DNA of 64,000 nt from Cohnella faecalis (GTDB taxonomy: Bacteria; Bacillota; Bacilli; Paenibacillales; Paenibacillaceae), in the NCBI RefSeq assembly GCF_003570905.1, contig NZ_QXJM01000027.1, forward strand, positions 248,001-312,000, read 5' to 3'. A program made the translations under genes and the position numbers. Below are positions 35,673 through 44,872 of this stretch, piece by piece. The notes below the pieces were generated by a model. It saw only the letters and a list, made by a program, of their open reading frames with translations. It did not search any database and had not been told where the DNA came from. Numbering within the stretch: the stretch's first letter is position 1; each line of letters begins with the position of its first letter.

Positions 35673-35722
35673 TTGACAAAAGATGAAAAAGGATATATGG
35701 TTAGTTACAAGAGTAATTAACC
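35673..35722 (+). promoter_or_regulatory. promoter and operator of the GntR-ABC operon
   Basis: TTGACA (35673-35678), 17 bases, TATGGT (35696-35701). The -10 overlaps a 24-base inverted repeat (35699-35722): GGTTAGTTAC on the left and GTAATTAACC on the right. This is where an autoregulating YtrA-type GntR protein would bind. Confidence 0.7.
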
Positions 35723-35739
35723 AATGTGGTGGTGAACAA

Positions 35740-36111
35740 ATGAGCGAGCTTATCGACGACAGCCGTCCGATTTTCATGCAAATCGCCGAACGGATCGAGA
35801 ACGACATCATCGACGGAACGTTGTCGGAAGAGGCGCAAGTGCCTTCCACGAACCAATTTGCTTCTTTCTATCAGATTAATCCGGCGACTGCCGCGAAGGG
35901 GGTCAATTTGTTGGTGGATCAGGGTGTGCTGTATAAAAAGCGCGGCATCGGAATGTTCGTTGCGTCCGGGACGAGAGAGCTGCTAATAGAAAAGCGGAAA
36001 ACGCAGTTTTACGAGCAATACGTCGTGTCTATGATTCGCGAAGCGGAAAAGCTGGGAATTACAAGAGAGCAGCTGACATGGATGATCCAGAAAGGGGACG
36101 AGACGCAATGA
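35740..36111 (+). CDS. GntR-family regulator, YtrA subfamily
   Basis: 123 residues from ATG 35740 behind GGTGGTGA. A single winged-helix domain (PIFMQIAERIENDIIDGTL, then VPSTNQFASFYQINPATAAKGVNLL) plus a short helical tail, as in YtrA regulators that sit at the head of ABC transporter operons. The stop overlaps the ATPase start (ATGA). An inverted repeat on its promoter suggests autorepression; the inducer is unknown but members often respond to cell-wall stress. Confidence 0.92.
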   Translation: MSELIDDSRPIFMQIAERIENDIIDGTLSEEAQVPSTNQFASFYQINPATAAKGVNLLVDQGVLYKKRGIGMFVASGTRELLIEKRKTQFYEQYVVSMIREAEKLGITREQLTWMIQKGDETQ

Positions 36112-37010
36112 GCTACGTGGTCGAGGCGAAACGGCTTACGAAGTCGTTCGGGAAGGTGAAGGCCGTCAACGAGGTCAGCTTCGCTTTGGAAGAAGGCAAA
36201 ATATACGGCTTGCTTGGCCGAAACGGAGCGGGAAAAACGACAATCATGCACATGATCGCGGCCCAGCAGTTTTTGACAAGCGGGGAAATCTCGGTGTTCG
36301 GCGAACGGCCGTACGAGAACGATCGCGTGCTGGAAAGAGTATGCTTCATCAAGGAAAGCCAGAAATATCCGGACCATTATCGGGTTGATGACGTGCTGAA
36401 ATTCGCGGAGTCTCGATTCAAAGGCTGGGACAGGGAGTTTGCGTCGCGGCTGTTGGACGATTTTCGGCTGCCGCTCGACCGCAAGATGAAGAAGCTTTCC
36501 CGCGGGATGCTCTCCTCCGTAGGCATAATCGTCGGCCTTGCAAGCCGCGCGCCGCTCACGATTTTCGACGAGCCGTATATCGGCTTGGACGCAGTCGCCA
36601 GATCGTTGTTCTACGACCGTCTTCTTGAGGATTATGCGGAATTCCCGCGGACTATCGTGCTGTCTACGCATCTGATCGATGAAGTAAGCCGTCTTCTCGA
36701 GCACATTCTGTTAATAGACGGAGGACGCCTGCTGCTGGACGAAGACGCAGAGCGATTGCGCGGCCAGGCATATAAGGTTGTCGGACCTGCGGCAAAAGTA
36801 GCGGAGTTTTCAATCGGGAAAGAAAAGATCGGAAGCGAAAATATGGGCGGAATCGCATCTGCGACGTTTTATAGCGGGCTTGAGACGAAGGAGAGAAGGC
36901 GGGCGGAAGCGCTCGGCCTCGAAATAACGCCCGTCACGCTGCAGCAGTTGATCGTGCACCTGACGAGCGGCGGCTCAAAAACGCCGATGAACGAGGAGGC
37001 GGCACTATGA
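36108..37010 (+). CDS. ABC transporter ATP-binding protein
   Basis: 300 residues. Walker A GRNGAGKT, signature-like LSRGMLSSV (a variant of LSGGQ), Walker B LTIFDEPYIGLD and the His-loop LSTHLID. The C-terminal extension follows the YtrB/export type. It is coupled by four-base overlaps to the GntR gene before it and the permease after it. Substrate not known. Confidence 0.93.
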   Translation: MSYVVEAKRLTKSFGKVKAVNEVSFALEEGKIYGLLGRNGAGKTTIMHMIAAQQFLTSGEISVFGERPYENDRVLERVCFIKESQKYPDHYRVDDVLKFAESRFKGWDREFASRLLDDFRLPLDRKMKKLSRGMLSSVGIIVGLASRAPLTIFDEPYIGLDAVARSLFYDRLLEDYAEFPRTIVLSTHLIDEVSRLLEHILLIDGGRLLLDEDAERLRGQAYKVVGPAAKVAEFSIGKEKIGSENMGGIASATFYSGLETKERRRAEALGLEITPVTLQQLIVHLTSGGSKTPMNEEAAL

Positions 37011-37693
37011 ACCGGACGGCGAGTATCATTCGGATGCATACGAATGATCGATTTTTTTGGCTCTACTTGCCTTTGATTATTTTAGGATCGAGCTTTTTCA
37101 TCAATTTAATCATTAGCGCGTTGATCGACGAAGAAGGCGGATTGTACACGGGCGGGCTGGCTTCGATTTATGTTTACACGGGCATTATTTCGATGATCAC
37201 GGTTAGTCAGACGTTTCCGTTCGCGCTCGGCTTCAGCGTTACAAGAAAAGATTACTTCTTTGGCACGGCAGCAACGGCCGTTCTGGTCAGCGTAATAACG
37301 GGAGCTATTCTCTATCTGCTCAGCACGCTGGAGAACGCGACATCCGGCTGGGGCGTCAAGCTTCACTACTTCCATTTGCCGTATTTCTCGGACGGGCCGA
37401 TTTACGAGCAGCTCAGCGTCAGTTTTCTCAATATGCTCCATTTGTATTTTCTGGGCTTTGTCTTAGCCAGTCTATTTCGCCGCTTCGGACGGAAGGGAAT
37501 ATCGATTTTCTTCCTGCTGCTCTTGGTTGTCGGAACTACGCTTGGGTACGCGGTCGTCTATCTGGAATGGTATAAGCCGATTGGCGATTGGCTCTCCGAT
37601 CAAACGGCGCTTGGCTTATCTGCATGGCTTATTCCGTTGATCCTCCTATACGGAGCGGCCTCTTATCGAATGCTTCGCAATTCGACGGTATAG
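37007..37693 (+). CDS. ABC transporter membrane protein
   Basis: 228 residues with about six hydrophobic segments, no signal peptide; permease of the preceding ATPase (start overlaps its stop in ATGA). The sequence is not conserved enough to name. The arrangement regulator-ATPase-permease matches small exporters controlled by YtrA-type regulators. Confidence 0.85.
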   Translation: MNRTASIIRMHTNDRFFWLYLPLIILGSSFFINLIISALIDEEGGLYTGGLASIYVYTGIISMITVSQTFPFALGFSVTRKDYFFGTAATAVLVSVITGAILYLLSTLENATSGWGVKLHYFHLPYFSDGPIYEQLSVSFLNMLHLYFLGFVLASLFRRFGRKGISIFFLLLLVVGTTLGYAVVYLEWYKPIGDWLSDQTALGLSAWLIPLILLYGAASYRMLRNSTV

Positions 37694-37706
37694 TCGTAAC
37701 GAAAAT

Positions 37707-37742
37707 CGGCCCGGCATCCTCTGATGAAGAGGGCCGGGCCGG
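37707..37742 (+). terminator. GC-rich hairpin, probable terminator
   Basis: CGGCCCGGC...GCCGGGCCG with an inner CCTC/GAGG stem after the permease; T tail poor. Confidence 0.6.
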
Positions 37743-37767
37743 TTGGTTTCGCTGCGGGCCTCCTTCG

Positions 37768-38826
37768 TTAGACGAAGAAGAAGGCGACGCCGAGTATGGC
37801 GTAAACGATGAGCAGCAGCTTGCCTTCATACCAGGTTGTGGAGCCGTCCCTGGATATCGAGGTGGCGATTAGCGCCGCAACCCCGATGGCCGCAAGCTCG
37901 ACCGTCGTGAAGATCAGGTTCATATGGTCTTTGAAAAACATGCTTACGAAGACAAGAACAGGCGCTACGAAGAGGGCGATCTGCAAGCTGCTTCCGACAG
38001 CGATTTCGACGGCCGCGCCCATTTTGTTTTTCCGGGCGAGCATGATGGCGGCGCTGTGCTCGGCCGCGTTGCCGACGATCGCTACGACGAACGCACCGAT
38101 GAACAGCTCGGACAACCCGAATTTGGTTGTGAACGTATCGAGCGTATGGACAAGCCATTCGCTGACGAAGCCGACCATAACAGTAGCGAGGACGAGGTAC
38201 AGAATCGCTTTTCCTTTGGACCATGCCGGTTCTTCGCCGTGAGCGGGCTGCGTTTCCTCTTGATCCTCCAGCATATCCTTGTGGGTGATCATGGAGTAAA
38301 TGAGCCAGCCGACGTAGGCCAGAATAAGAGCGCCGGAAACGATGAGGCTTAACATCAGCGTATCTTTCTCCGGGATATGCTCCGTCTTGACGAATATAGC
38401 CGGGATGAACAAGGCGATAACCGCGAGCAGCATGAGCGAAGCGTTCTGGCCGGCCAAATGGATGTTGAATTTTTGCTCTTTGAATTTCAGACCGCCCGCT
38501 AACGCGCTGGCTCCGAGCACGAGCAGCAAGTTTCCGATGATAGAACCGGTGAGGCTCGCTTTGACGATGTCGAACATGCCTTCTTTAATTAGGAAGAAAG
38601 CGATGATCAGTTCGGCCGCGTTGCCGAACGTCGCGTTCAGGAAGCCGCCGAGCCGCTGTCCCGCGTAGTGGGCGACCGCTTCCGTCGCTTTGCCCAGAAA
38701 TCCGGCTACGAACACGATCGCGATCGCGGAAATGACGAATTCCGTAATCGGGCCCCAATGCATATAGTGGGACAAGCCGCTTAGGATGAAGGTTGCGATT
38801 AACAGGGGAAAAAACAATTTTTTCAA
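37768..38826 (-). CDS. Ca2+/H+ antiporter (CaxA/ChaA type)
   Basis: 352 residues, about eleven membrane helices. The two CaCA repeats are visible: LNATFGNAAELIIAFFLIKEG and VVAIVGNAAEHSAAIMLARKNK, separated by an acidic loop (EDQEETQPAHGEE). Exchanges calcium for protons across the membrane. The start is set at TTG 38826 (MKKLFFPLL), nine bases after GAGGTG; a longer TTG start at 38871 has no ribosome site. Confidence 0.92.
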   Translation of the reverse strand: MKKLFFPLLIATFILSGLSHYMHWGPITEFVISAIAIVFVAGFLGKATEAVAHYAGQRLGGFLNATFGNAAELIIAFFLIKEGMFDIVKASLTGSIIGNLLLVLGASALAGGLKFKEQKFNIHLAGQNASLMLLAVIALFIPAIFVKTEHIPEKDTLMLSLIVSGALILAYVGWLIYSMITHKDMLEDQEETQPAHGEEPAWSKGKAILYLVLATVMVGFVSEWLVHTLDTFTTKFGLSELFIGAFVVAIVGNAAEHSAAIMLARKNKMGAAVEIAVGSSLQIALFVAPVLVFVSMFFKDHMNLIFTTVELAAIGVAALIATSISRDGSTTWYEGKLLLIVYAILGVAFFFV

Positions 38827-38992
38827 CGTTCGATGCACCTCGATAGAGTTGGGATAAGGGTTAGCTGCCAATCATTACTATACCCAAATGTACCCATGAA
38901 GTAAATGATGGTTCTATTGGATTCGGTTGCTTATGGCGGGGCGTTCCAGTACAATGGAAGCATCACAGTTTTCTTTCGGGAGAGTGAGCCGT

Positions 38993-39373
38993 ATGACGGA
39001 ACAACTGCAGCAAGGACTCATTCGAATATCCGATGACGTCGTCGCGACCATCGCAGGTCTAGCTGCGCTCGAGACGTCGGGAGTAGCCGCCATGTCGGGC
39101 GGCATTTCCGAGGGCTTGGCCAAGCGTCTGAGCGGACGCAACGCCCAGAAGGGCGTCTCCGTCGAGGTTGGACAGCTCGAAGCCGCCATCGATTTGAGAA
39201 TCGTCGTGCAATACGGCATTCCGATCCAAGAGGTCGGACGCCGTCTTCAAGAGAACGTCCGGGACAACGTCGAGAATATGACGGGCCTTCGCGTCGTCGA
39301 AGTTAACGTCAAGATCGAAGGCGTCGCCTTTAAGGAAGAAGAGACGGAAGAAGCGGCAAATCGGGTGAAATAA
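38993..39373 (+). CDS. Asp23/Gls24 family envelope-stress protein
   Basis: 126 residues from ATG 38993 after CGGGAGAG. GLIRISDDVVATIAGLAALETSGVA opens the Asp23 domain; DLRIVVQYGIPIQEVGRRLQENVRDNVENMTGL is split-typical of the family. Members associate with the membrane or take part in envelope stress. A closely following terminator shows it is monocistronic. Confidence 0.93.
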   Translation: MTEQLQQGLIRISDDVVATIAGLAALETSGVAAMSGGISEGLAKRLSGRNAQKGVSVEVGQLEAAIDLRIVVQYGIPIQEVGRRLQENVRDNVENMTGLRVVEVNVKIEGVAFKEEETEEAANRVK

Positions 39374-39376
39374 TCC

Positions 39377-39420
39377 AAAAACGGCCATGCAGGCGTTAAG
39401 CTTGCGTGGCCGTTTTTTTT
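39377..39420 (+). terminator. rho-independent terminator
   Basis: AAAAACGGCCATGC...GCGTGGCCGTTTTTTTT right after the Asp23 gene. Confidence 0.92.
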
Positions 39421-39509
39421 GCGCGTACGTAGCGGGACGAGATCGGCTGAGCGCCGCACAAAGGGAATCCGTCCCACACATTCGCCGAAATCCTCGTGAT
39501 AGCGCCGCA

Positions 39510-39549
39510 CAAAAAAACGGCTGTCAGGAATAATTCTCCCAACAACCGT
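39510..39549 (-). terminator. ftsW terminator
   Basis: On the minus strand ACGGTTGT...ACAGCCGT with one G-U pair, then seven T, just past the ftsW stop. Confidence 0.75.
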
Positions 39550-39558
39550 CTCAATTGT

Positions 39559-40772
39559 TTATGCTCTTGTGTGCGCTCGTGCGTGTGTTTTCGTATGCAC
39601 CGTCTTGCGATCCTTGTCCCGATCGACTCGATTGTACTCCCGCGATATGCTCAGCAGGACGCCGATCGCCATCAATGTCATGAGCAGGGACGAGCCTCCA
39701 TAGCTGACGAAGGGAAGAGTAACCCCCGTAAGAGGAATAGCTCCGCTTACACCGCCCATGTTCACAAGTGCTTGAATGCCGAGAAGCGACACGATTCCGA
39801 CTCCGACAAGAGTTCCGTATATGTCGGGACAGCGCAAGGAGACAACCAGCGCCCGCCAAAGGAATAGCATGTAGAAGAGCAGGAAGACGGTCGTTCCGAG
39901 AAATCCGAGCTCTTCCCCGATAACGGCGAAAATAAAATCGTTGTACGCATAAGGCAAATAAAACAGCTTCTGAACGCTATGGCCCAGACCCGCGCCCGTC
40001 AACCCGCCGTGTCCGAACGCTTCGAGCGAACGGGACAGGTGGTAGCCTGTTCCTTGGGAATCGGCCAGCGGATCCATGAACGCCGTAAACCGCGCCAGAC
40101 GATAGCCGCCGTTCGCATCCGGTTCATGAGCAAATAGAGGCTCGTTCCAAGCAACGCTATTCCGATCAGAACGCCGGCGGACAGAAAGACATGCTTCAAG
40201 TTCGATCCGCCGGCCAAAATGATGGACGAGGCGCAAAGCACGAGAATGGCGCACGACCCGACATCGGGCTGCAGCATGATCAGGAAGGCGATAAACCCTA
40301 CGACGATCATGACAGGCAGCAGCCCGCGCCTGAATTCCCGGAACTTTTCATCCTTCTTGGCAATGATGGCGGCCAAATAGAGAATGATCGCCAGCTTCGC
40401 GAATTCGGTAGGCTGAACGCCAAAGCTGCCGATTCCGAGCCAGCTTCGGGCGCCGTTCGTTTTTTCGGCGACGATCAGTACGATGAACAGCAGCGCGATC
40501 GTCATGAGCATGTAAGGCTTGTACAGTTTTTTGTAGGCGGTGTAAGGGATATTCATAAGAAAAAGCATTATAAAAGAACCCAACCCTGCCCATATCAACT
40601 GGCGCTTCGTAAAATACAATGCATCGAACCCGTACTTCTTCTCCACGACAGACATGCTCGAGCTTGCGCTGAACACCATGACGATGCCGAAGCCTACGAG
40701 AAGAAGCGTTAAAATGAGCAGTAAAAAATCAGGGGCGCCTCTTTGCCCCTGTTGCGGGGCCGGGGTCTTCAT
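39559..40772 (-). CDS. ftsW: FtsW/RodA/SpoVE-family cell-division glycosyltransferase, apparent frameshift
   Basis: About 405 residues after repair, ten membrane helices; polymerises lipid II at the septum. First part: VMVFSASSSMS, GARSWLGIGSFGVQPTEFAKLAIILYLA and LQPDVGS. Second part: GYHLSRSLEAFGHGGLTGAGLGHSVQK, split-typical, and YAYNDFIFAVIGEELG, then LPFVSYGGSSLL. The frame breaks between them: one added base at the GG of 40121-40122 (CC in sense) gives LLMNPDANGGYRLARF. The ATG at 40772 follows GGGGGGGATCGGAG. FtsW is preferred over SpoVE only by general resemblance. Confidence 0.92.
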
Positions 40773-40791
40773 CTCCGATCCCCCCGGCTCA

Positions 40792-41135
40792 TCAAGCGAG
40801 CAGCTTCTTCAATGCCTGGACCCGCTCGGTAGCCGCGTTCAAAATCGGTTGCGGGATTGGAGTGGAATAGTCGAGACCGTGCGGAACGTAGCCCTTCCGA
40901 TATAGACCGCTTCTACCTCCAATACAGTGTCCGGATCTTCGAGCTTGCCTTCGACCGCGCGAGTGTTCACGCGAAGGAAGTAGTCTTGGCCGCTTTGGCG
41001 GTCCTGCAGCTTCAAATCATATGTAGCGCGGCGATATTCCCACTGCCAACGCACGAACCCAAGCTTGTCGCCGGACTCGTCTAGATGGGCCAAGTCGCTG
41101 CGCAGTCCATTCAATCCCGTGTTTTCAAGAATCAT
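40792..41135 (-). CDS. yugN: YugN-like family protein, apparent frameshift
   Basis: About 114 residues after repair, starting at ATG 41135 behind GAAGGAGG. MILENTGLNGLRSDLAHL, VRWQWEYRRATYDLKL and VEAVYIGRATF match YugN-like proteins (function unknown). One added base at the GG of 40883-40884 (CC in sense) changes the tail to PHGLDYSTPIPQPIL and on to a stop at 40792, 19 bases before ftsW. As written it would end at 40839 with an unrelated tail. Confidence 0.85.
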
Positions 41136-41346
41136 GATGGTTCCTCCTTCGAAAGGTCGAAAAAAAGCCTTCGTTTCACCCTCCATCATAGACGGTTTAA
41201 TATCGTTCTGCAAGCCTGCCCGAGCTCTCAAGTTCGAACGTTCGTTGACAATATTTCACGGAAAGGAGACTGGGCGACGGTTACGGACGGTGTTTGTTTC
41301 TGATACAATAGTTAAAATACGATTTTACGGACGAGGAGGCGCTGCC

Positions 41347-42522
41347 ATGGCATTGCACGAGAACACGATTGCGTCGCTCTACGGCGACATGGTGAAGTGG
41401 CGCCGGCATCTGCATAAAAATCCGGAGCTGTCGTTCATGGAGCACGAAACTTCCCGCATGATTGCGGATTTGCTTGAGTCGTGGGGGCTTGAAGTGAAGC
41501 GCGGAGTAGCCGGAACGGGAGTAACCGCCCTCTTGAGGGGAGGTCTTCCGGGAAGGAGCATCGCGCTTAGGGCTGATATCGACGCTTTGCCGATTCAGGA
41601 CGAGAAGGAATGCGAATATTCTTCGACCGTTCCCGGCGTCATGCATGCGTGCGGACACGATGCCCATACGTCCGAGCTTCTAGCGGTTGCGAAGTATTAC
41701 AGCATGCACCGGGAAGAGACGGAAGGGAGTCGCCTATTTCTGTTTCAGCCTGGCGAGGAAGTGCTTCCCGGCGGAGCTGTCGCGATGATCGAGGCCGGCG
41801 CGTTGGACGAGGCGGACGCGGTTTACGGCATCCATCTATGGTCGCCGACTCCGTATGGCATGGCAGTGACCCGCTCGGGTCCGTTCATGGCGGCTCCGGA
41901 CGAATTCGAGATCGAGATCGTCGGCCGAGGGGGACATGCCGGTCTTCCGCATCAATGCGCGGACGCCCTGCTGGCTGGAGCCGCGCTGGTGACTGCGCTG
42001 CAGACGATTGTCTCGCGAAGCGTAAATCCTTTGGATGCGGCCGTCGTATCCGTAGGCAGGCTGTCGGCGGGTACCGCGAACAATATTATTGCGGAGAGAT
42101 GCCGGCTTAGCGGAACGATTCGCTCGTTCACCGAAGAGGTGAGGGCCCAGGTACGCTCGCGGCTCGAAGCGATCGTCAAGCATACGTGCGAGCTTCACGG
42201 CACGCAGTACACGCTCCAGTTTATCGAAGGCTATCCTCCGGTCGTTAACGACGATAAAGAAACGGAACGTTTTTTCCGGGTGGCGGTTCCGTTGCTTGGC
42301 GAGGCGAATGCGGTTCGCTGCGAACGGATCATGGCAGGCGAGGACTTTTCCTATTATTTGCGCCGCAAACCGGGCTGCTTCTTTTTCGTGGGAGCGGGCT
42401 TCGAGGACGGATCGAGCGCGCCTCATCACCATCCGCGCTTCGATGTCGACGAGAGGGCGATGCTGATCGCGGCAAGGCTGCTTATCGCCGTAGCGGACGA
42501 TTCGGCCCGATCGGATCAATAA
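41347..42522 (+). CDS. M20-family amidohydrolase
   Basis: 391 residues from ATG 41347 after GAGGAGG. Metal-binding motifs RADIDALPIQDE, HACGHDAHTS, the Glu pair in LFLFQPGEEVLPGGA, and GIHLWSP with SAPHHHPRFDVDE. The dimerisation domain starts near EFEIEIVGRGGHAGLPHQCADAL. N-acyl-amino acid deacetylase/aminoacylase type (relatives include hippurate hydrolase and N-acetyl-diaminopimelate deacetylase). The physiological substrate cannot be told. Confidence 0.9.
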   Translation: MALHENTIASLYGDMVKWRRHLHKNPELSFMEHETSRMIADLLESWGLEVKRGVAGTGVTALLRGGLPGRSIALRADIDALPIQDEKECEYSSTVPGVMHACGHDAHTSELLAVAKYYSMHREETEGSRLFLFQPGEEVLPGGAVAMIEAGALDEADAVYGIHLWSPTPYGMAVTRSGPFMAAPDEFEIEIVGRGGHAGLPHQCADALLAGAALVTALQTIVSRSVNPLDAAVVSVGRLSAGTANNIIAERCRLSGTIRSFTEEVRAQVRSRLEAIVKHTCELHGTQYTLQFIEGYPPVVNDDKETERFFRVAVPLLGEANAVRCERIMAGEDFSYYLRRKPGCFFFVGAGFEDGSSAPHHHPRFDVDERAMLIAARLLIAVADDSARSDQ

Positions 42523-42608
42523 GCGGGAATCGTTCATTTTTCGAATGATAATCCTTTCTTTTGGCTACGATACGATTGAAGTGGCAAAAGGAGGTCGAAA
42601 ATTCAACG

Positions 42609-43046
42609 ATGAGAAAAATCGCCGACATTATGTCTTCCGACTGCGTGACGGTAACGCCGCAGGACAACATTTACGAAGCGGCCGTTCTGATGAGGGATCA
42701 CGATATCGGGTTCGTTCCCGTCGTGGAAGGCAATAAGCTCCTCGGCGTCATTACCGACCGCGATCTCGTCATTCGAGGTTATGCAGGCAAGCATTCGGGC
42801 TCGACCTCGGTCATGGACGTACTGACGGAAGGCGCGAGAACGATATCCCCCAACGTGTCCGTGGACGAGGCGGTATCGATCATGGCATCGGAGCAAATCC
42901 GCCGATTGCCTGTCGTCGAGAACGGCGAGCTAAAGGGCGTCGTGTCGATCGGTGATATGGCGGTTCGGGAAATTTTCGTGAACGAGGCGGGGCAGGCGCT
43001 CAGCGGAATATCCGAGCACGAGCACGGACAATCGATTACGCATTAA
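42609..43046 (+). CDS. CBS-domain pair protein
   Basis: 145 residues composed of two CBS domains: MRKIADIMSSDCVTVTPQDNIYEAA with VVEGNKLLGVITDRDLVIR, then TISPNVSVDEAVSIMASEQIRRLPVVENGELKGVVSIGD, split-typical. These bind adenine nucleotides. Resembles YhcV/YrpD-type stand-alone proteins rather than AcuB, which has an extra ACT domain. The ribosome site GGAGG is 14 bases before the ATG, a little far. Confidence 0.88.
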   Translation: MRKIADIMSSDCVTVTPQDNIYEAAVLMRDHDIGFVPVVEGNKLLGVITDRDLVIRGYAGKHSGSTSVMDVLTEGARTISPNVSVDEAVSIMASEQIRRLPVVENGELKGVVSIGDMAVREIFVNEAGQALSGISEHEHGQSITH

Positions 43047-43053
43047 CTGACGA

Positions 43054-43097
43054 AAAGATTCGTCTTTCGGCTTCGGCCGAAGGCGAATCTTTTTTTC
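43054..43097 (+). terminator. rho-independent terminator
   Basis: AAAGATTCG...CGAATCTTT with an inner TTCGGC/GCCGAA stem and seven T. Confidence 0.93.
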
Positions 43098-43165
43098 ATG
43101 GAATCGAAAGCGGCGGAACTGGACATCATGGGGGAAAAGAAACGCGTGCAGGGAGGTTATCGATT

Positions 43166-44857
43166 GTGGGCGTACCGCCGCCTCTGCTTATTCAATCCGA
43201 CGGAACGATTTTGCTTGACGAGAGACATCCCCGTTACGAAGAGACAAGAGAGACGCTGCGCCAGCTGGCCGAGCTGCAGAAAAGGCCGGGACCACTGCAT
43301 ACGTACAGGCTCACTCCCGTTACGCTATGGAACGCCGCCGCGGCCGGCTGGACGGCCGATCGAGCGGTCAGCGAGCTTGCGGAAAGCGCCCGGTACGGTC
43401 TGCCCGGAGAGCTGGAGAAGGAGATTCGCACTCAACTGGGCCGATACGGATTGCTGCGGCTTGACAGAGAAGACAATAACCTCGTATTGCGGTCGAATTC
43501 GGAGCAGTTGCTGCGAGAAATCGCGGATTGGCCGGACATTGCGGCATGGGTTTCGAAGACGAACGAATCGTCTGGCTTAACGTTGAAGGCGGAAGCGCGA
43601 GGCTTCGTAAAAAGGGAGCTGGCGGCGCGGGGATATCCGGTATTGGACGAGGCCGGTTTCCGGTCGGGGGAAGCGCTCTCCCTTTCCATGCGCTCATTAC
43701 AGACCGATAACGGGCGCCCCGTTCGGCTAAGAGACTACCAGTCCGCCGCCGTGGATGCTTTTCTCGGTCAATCGGCGCAAGGCGGCGGCAGCGGTGTCGT
43801 CGTTCTTCCATGCGGAGCGGGGAAAACATGGGTAGGCATGGAGACGCTCGTTCGTCTGCAGTGCGAGACTCTTATATTGACCCCTAACGCGGTGTCCGTT
43901 ACGCAATGGATCAGGGAGCTGCGAGCCAATACGTCGCTGTCCGAGAATGAAATCGGTGAGTATACCGGCACCGCCAAGCAAGTGCGTCCGGTAACGGTTG
44001 CCACTTACCAAGTGCTGACGCACCGACGTTCCAAAGACGCGCCTTATCCTCACTGGAAGCTGTTCGTCGATCGCGACTGGGGACTGATCATATACGACGA
44101 GGTGCACTTGCTCCCGGCTCCCGTCTTCCGGATGACGGCGGATATCCAGGCGACGCGAAGGCTTGGCCTCACAGCGACTCTCGTCCGGGAGGACGGGCGC
44201 GAGGAAGATGTTTTTGCGCTGATCGGTCCCAAAAAATACGATGTGCCGTGGAAGCAGCTGGAAGCCCAAAAGTGGATTGCGGAAGCGACCTGTACGGAAA
44301 TTCGCGTGCCGATGGGAGATCGGACGATTGATCGCTATCGGAGCGCGACCGTTAGGGCTCGCCATCGAATTGCAGGAGAAAATCCGGTCAAAACGAAAGT
44401 CGTCCGCCGTCTTCTCAGCCGACACGAAGGCATACCTACGCTTGTTATCGGACAGTATCTCGATCAGCTGCACGGGCTGTCGCGCGAGCTAGCGCTTCCT
44501 CTCGTCACCGGAGAGATGCCCCATAAGGAACGCAGAATGGTTTTCGATCGCTTCAATCGCGGCGAAATTGGGGTGCTGCTCGTCTCCAAAGTAGCCAATT
44601 TCGCCGTCGATCTTCCCGATGCCGCCGTCGCCATTCAATTATCGGGCAGCTTTGGCTCCCGTCAGGAAGAAGCGCAGCGGCTTGGCCGCATTTTGCGGCC
44701 GAAGAAGGACGGTTCGAACGCTACGTTCTATTCGCTGGTGAGCGAAGGGACGGACGAAGTGGACTTTGCCCGAAACCGGGGGCGGTTCTTGATAGAGCAA
44801 GGATACACTTATTCGATCGATCGCGAGCAATTGGAAGCTCGGGCAGAGGATGAATAG
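43166..44857 (+). CDS. XPB-type DNA helicase
   Basis: 563 residues from GTG 43166 after GGGAGGTTATCGATT. Superfamily 2 helicase: an N-terminal damage-recognition-like region, Walker A VVVLPCGAGKT (about residue 215), DEVH box IIYDEVHLL, TATLVREDGREED, and C-terminal motif VI QEEAQRLGRILRPK. This is the bacterial XPB (ERCC3-like) group, as in mycobacteria. It unwinds DNA 3' to 5' in repair or transcription. The next gene follows after 15 bases. Confidence 0.92.
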   Translation: MGVPPPLLIQSDGTILLDERHPRYEETRETLRQLAELQKRPGPLHTYRLTPVTLWNAAAAGWTADRAVSELAESARYGLPGELEKEIRTQLGRYGLLRLDREDNNLVLRSNSEQLLREIADWPDIAAWVSKTNESSGLTLKAEARGFVKRELAARGYPVLDEAGFRSGEALSLSMRSLQTDNGRPVRLRDYQSAAVDAFLGQSAQGGGSGVVVLPCGAGKTWVGMETLVRLQCETLILTPNAVSVTQWIRELRANTSLSENEIGEYTGTAKQVRPVTVATYQVLTHRRSKDAPYPHWKLFVDRDWGLIIYDEVHLLPAPVFRMTADIQATRRLGLTATLVREDGREEDVFALIGPKKYDVPWKQLEAQKWIAEATCTEIRVPMGDRTIDRYRSATVRARHRIAGENPVKTKVVRRLLSRHEGIPTLVIGQYLDQLHGLSRELALPLVTGEMPHKERRMVFDRFNRGEIGVLLVSKVANFAVDLPDAAVAIQLSGSFGSRQEEAQRLGRILRPKKDGSNATFYSLVSEGTDEVDFARNRGRFLIEQGYTYSIDREQLEARAEDE

Positions 44858-44872
44858 AAAGGAGGACGAGCC

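Noticed and set aside
42609..43046. acuB
   Set aside because: Only two CBS domains and no ACT domain, and far from acuA/acuC.
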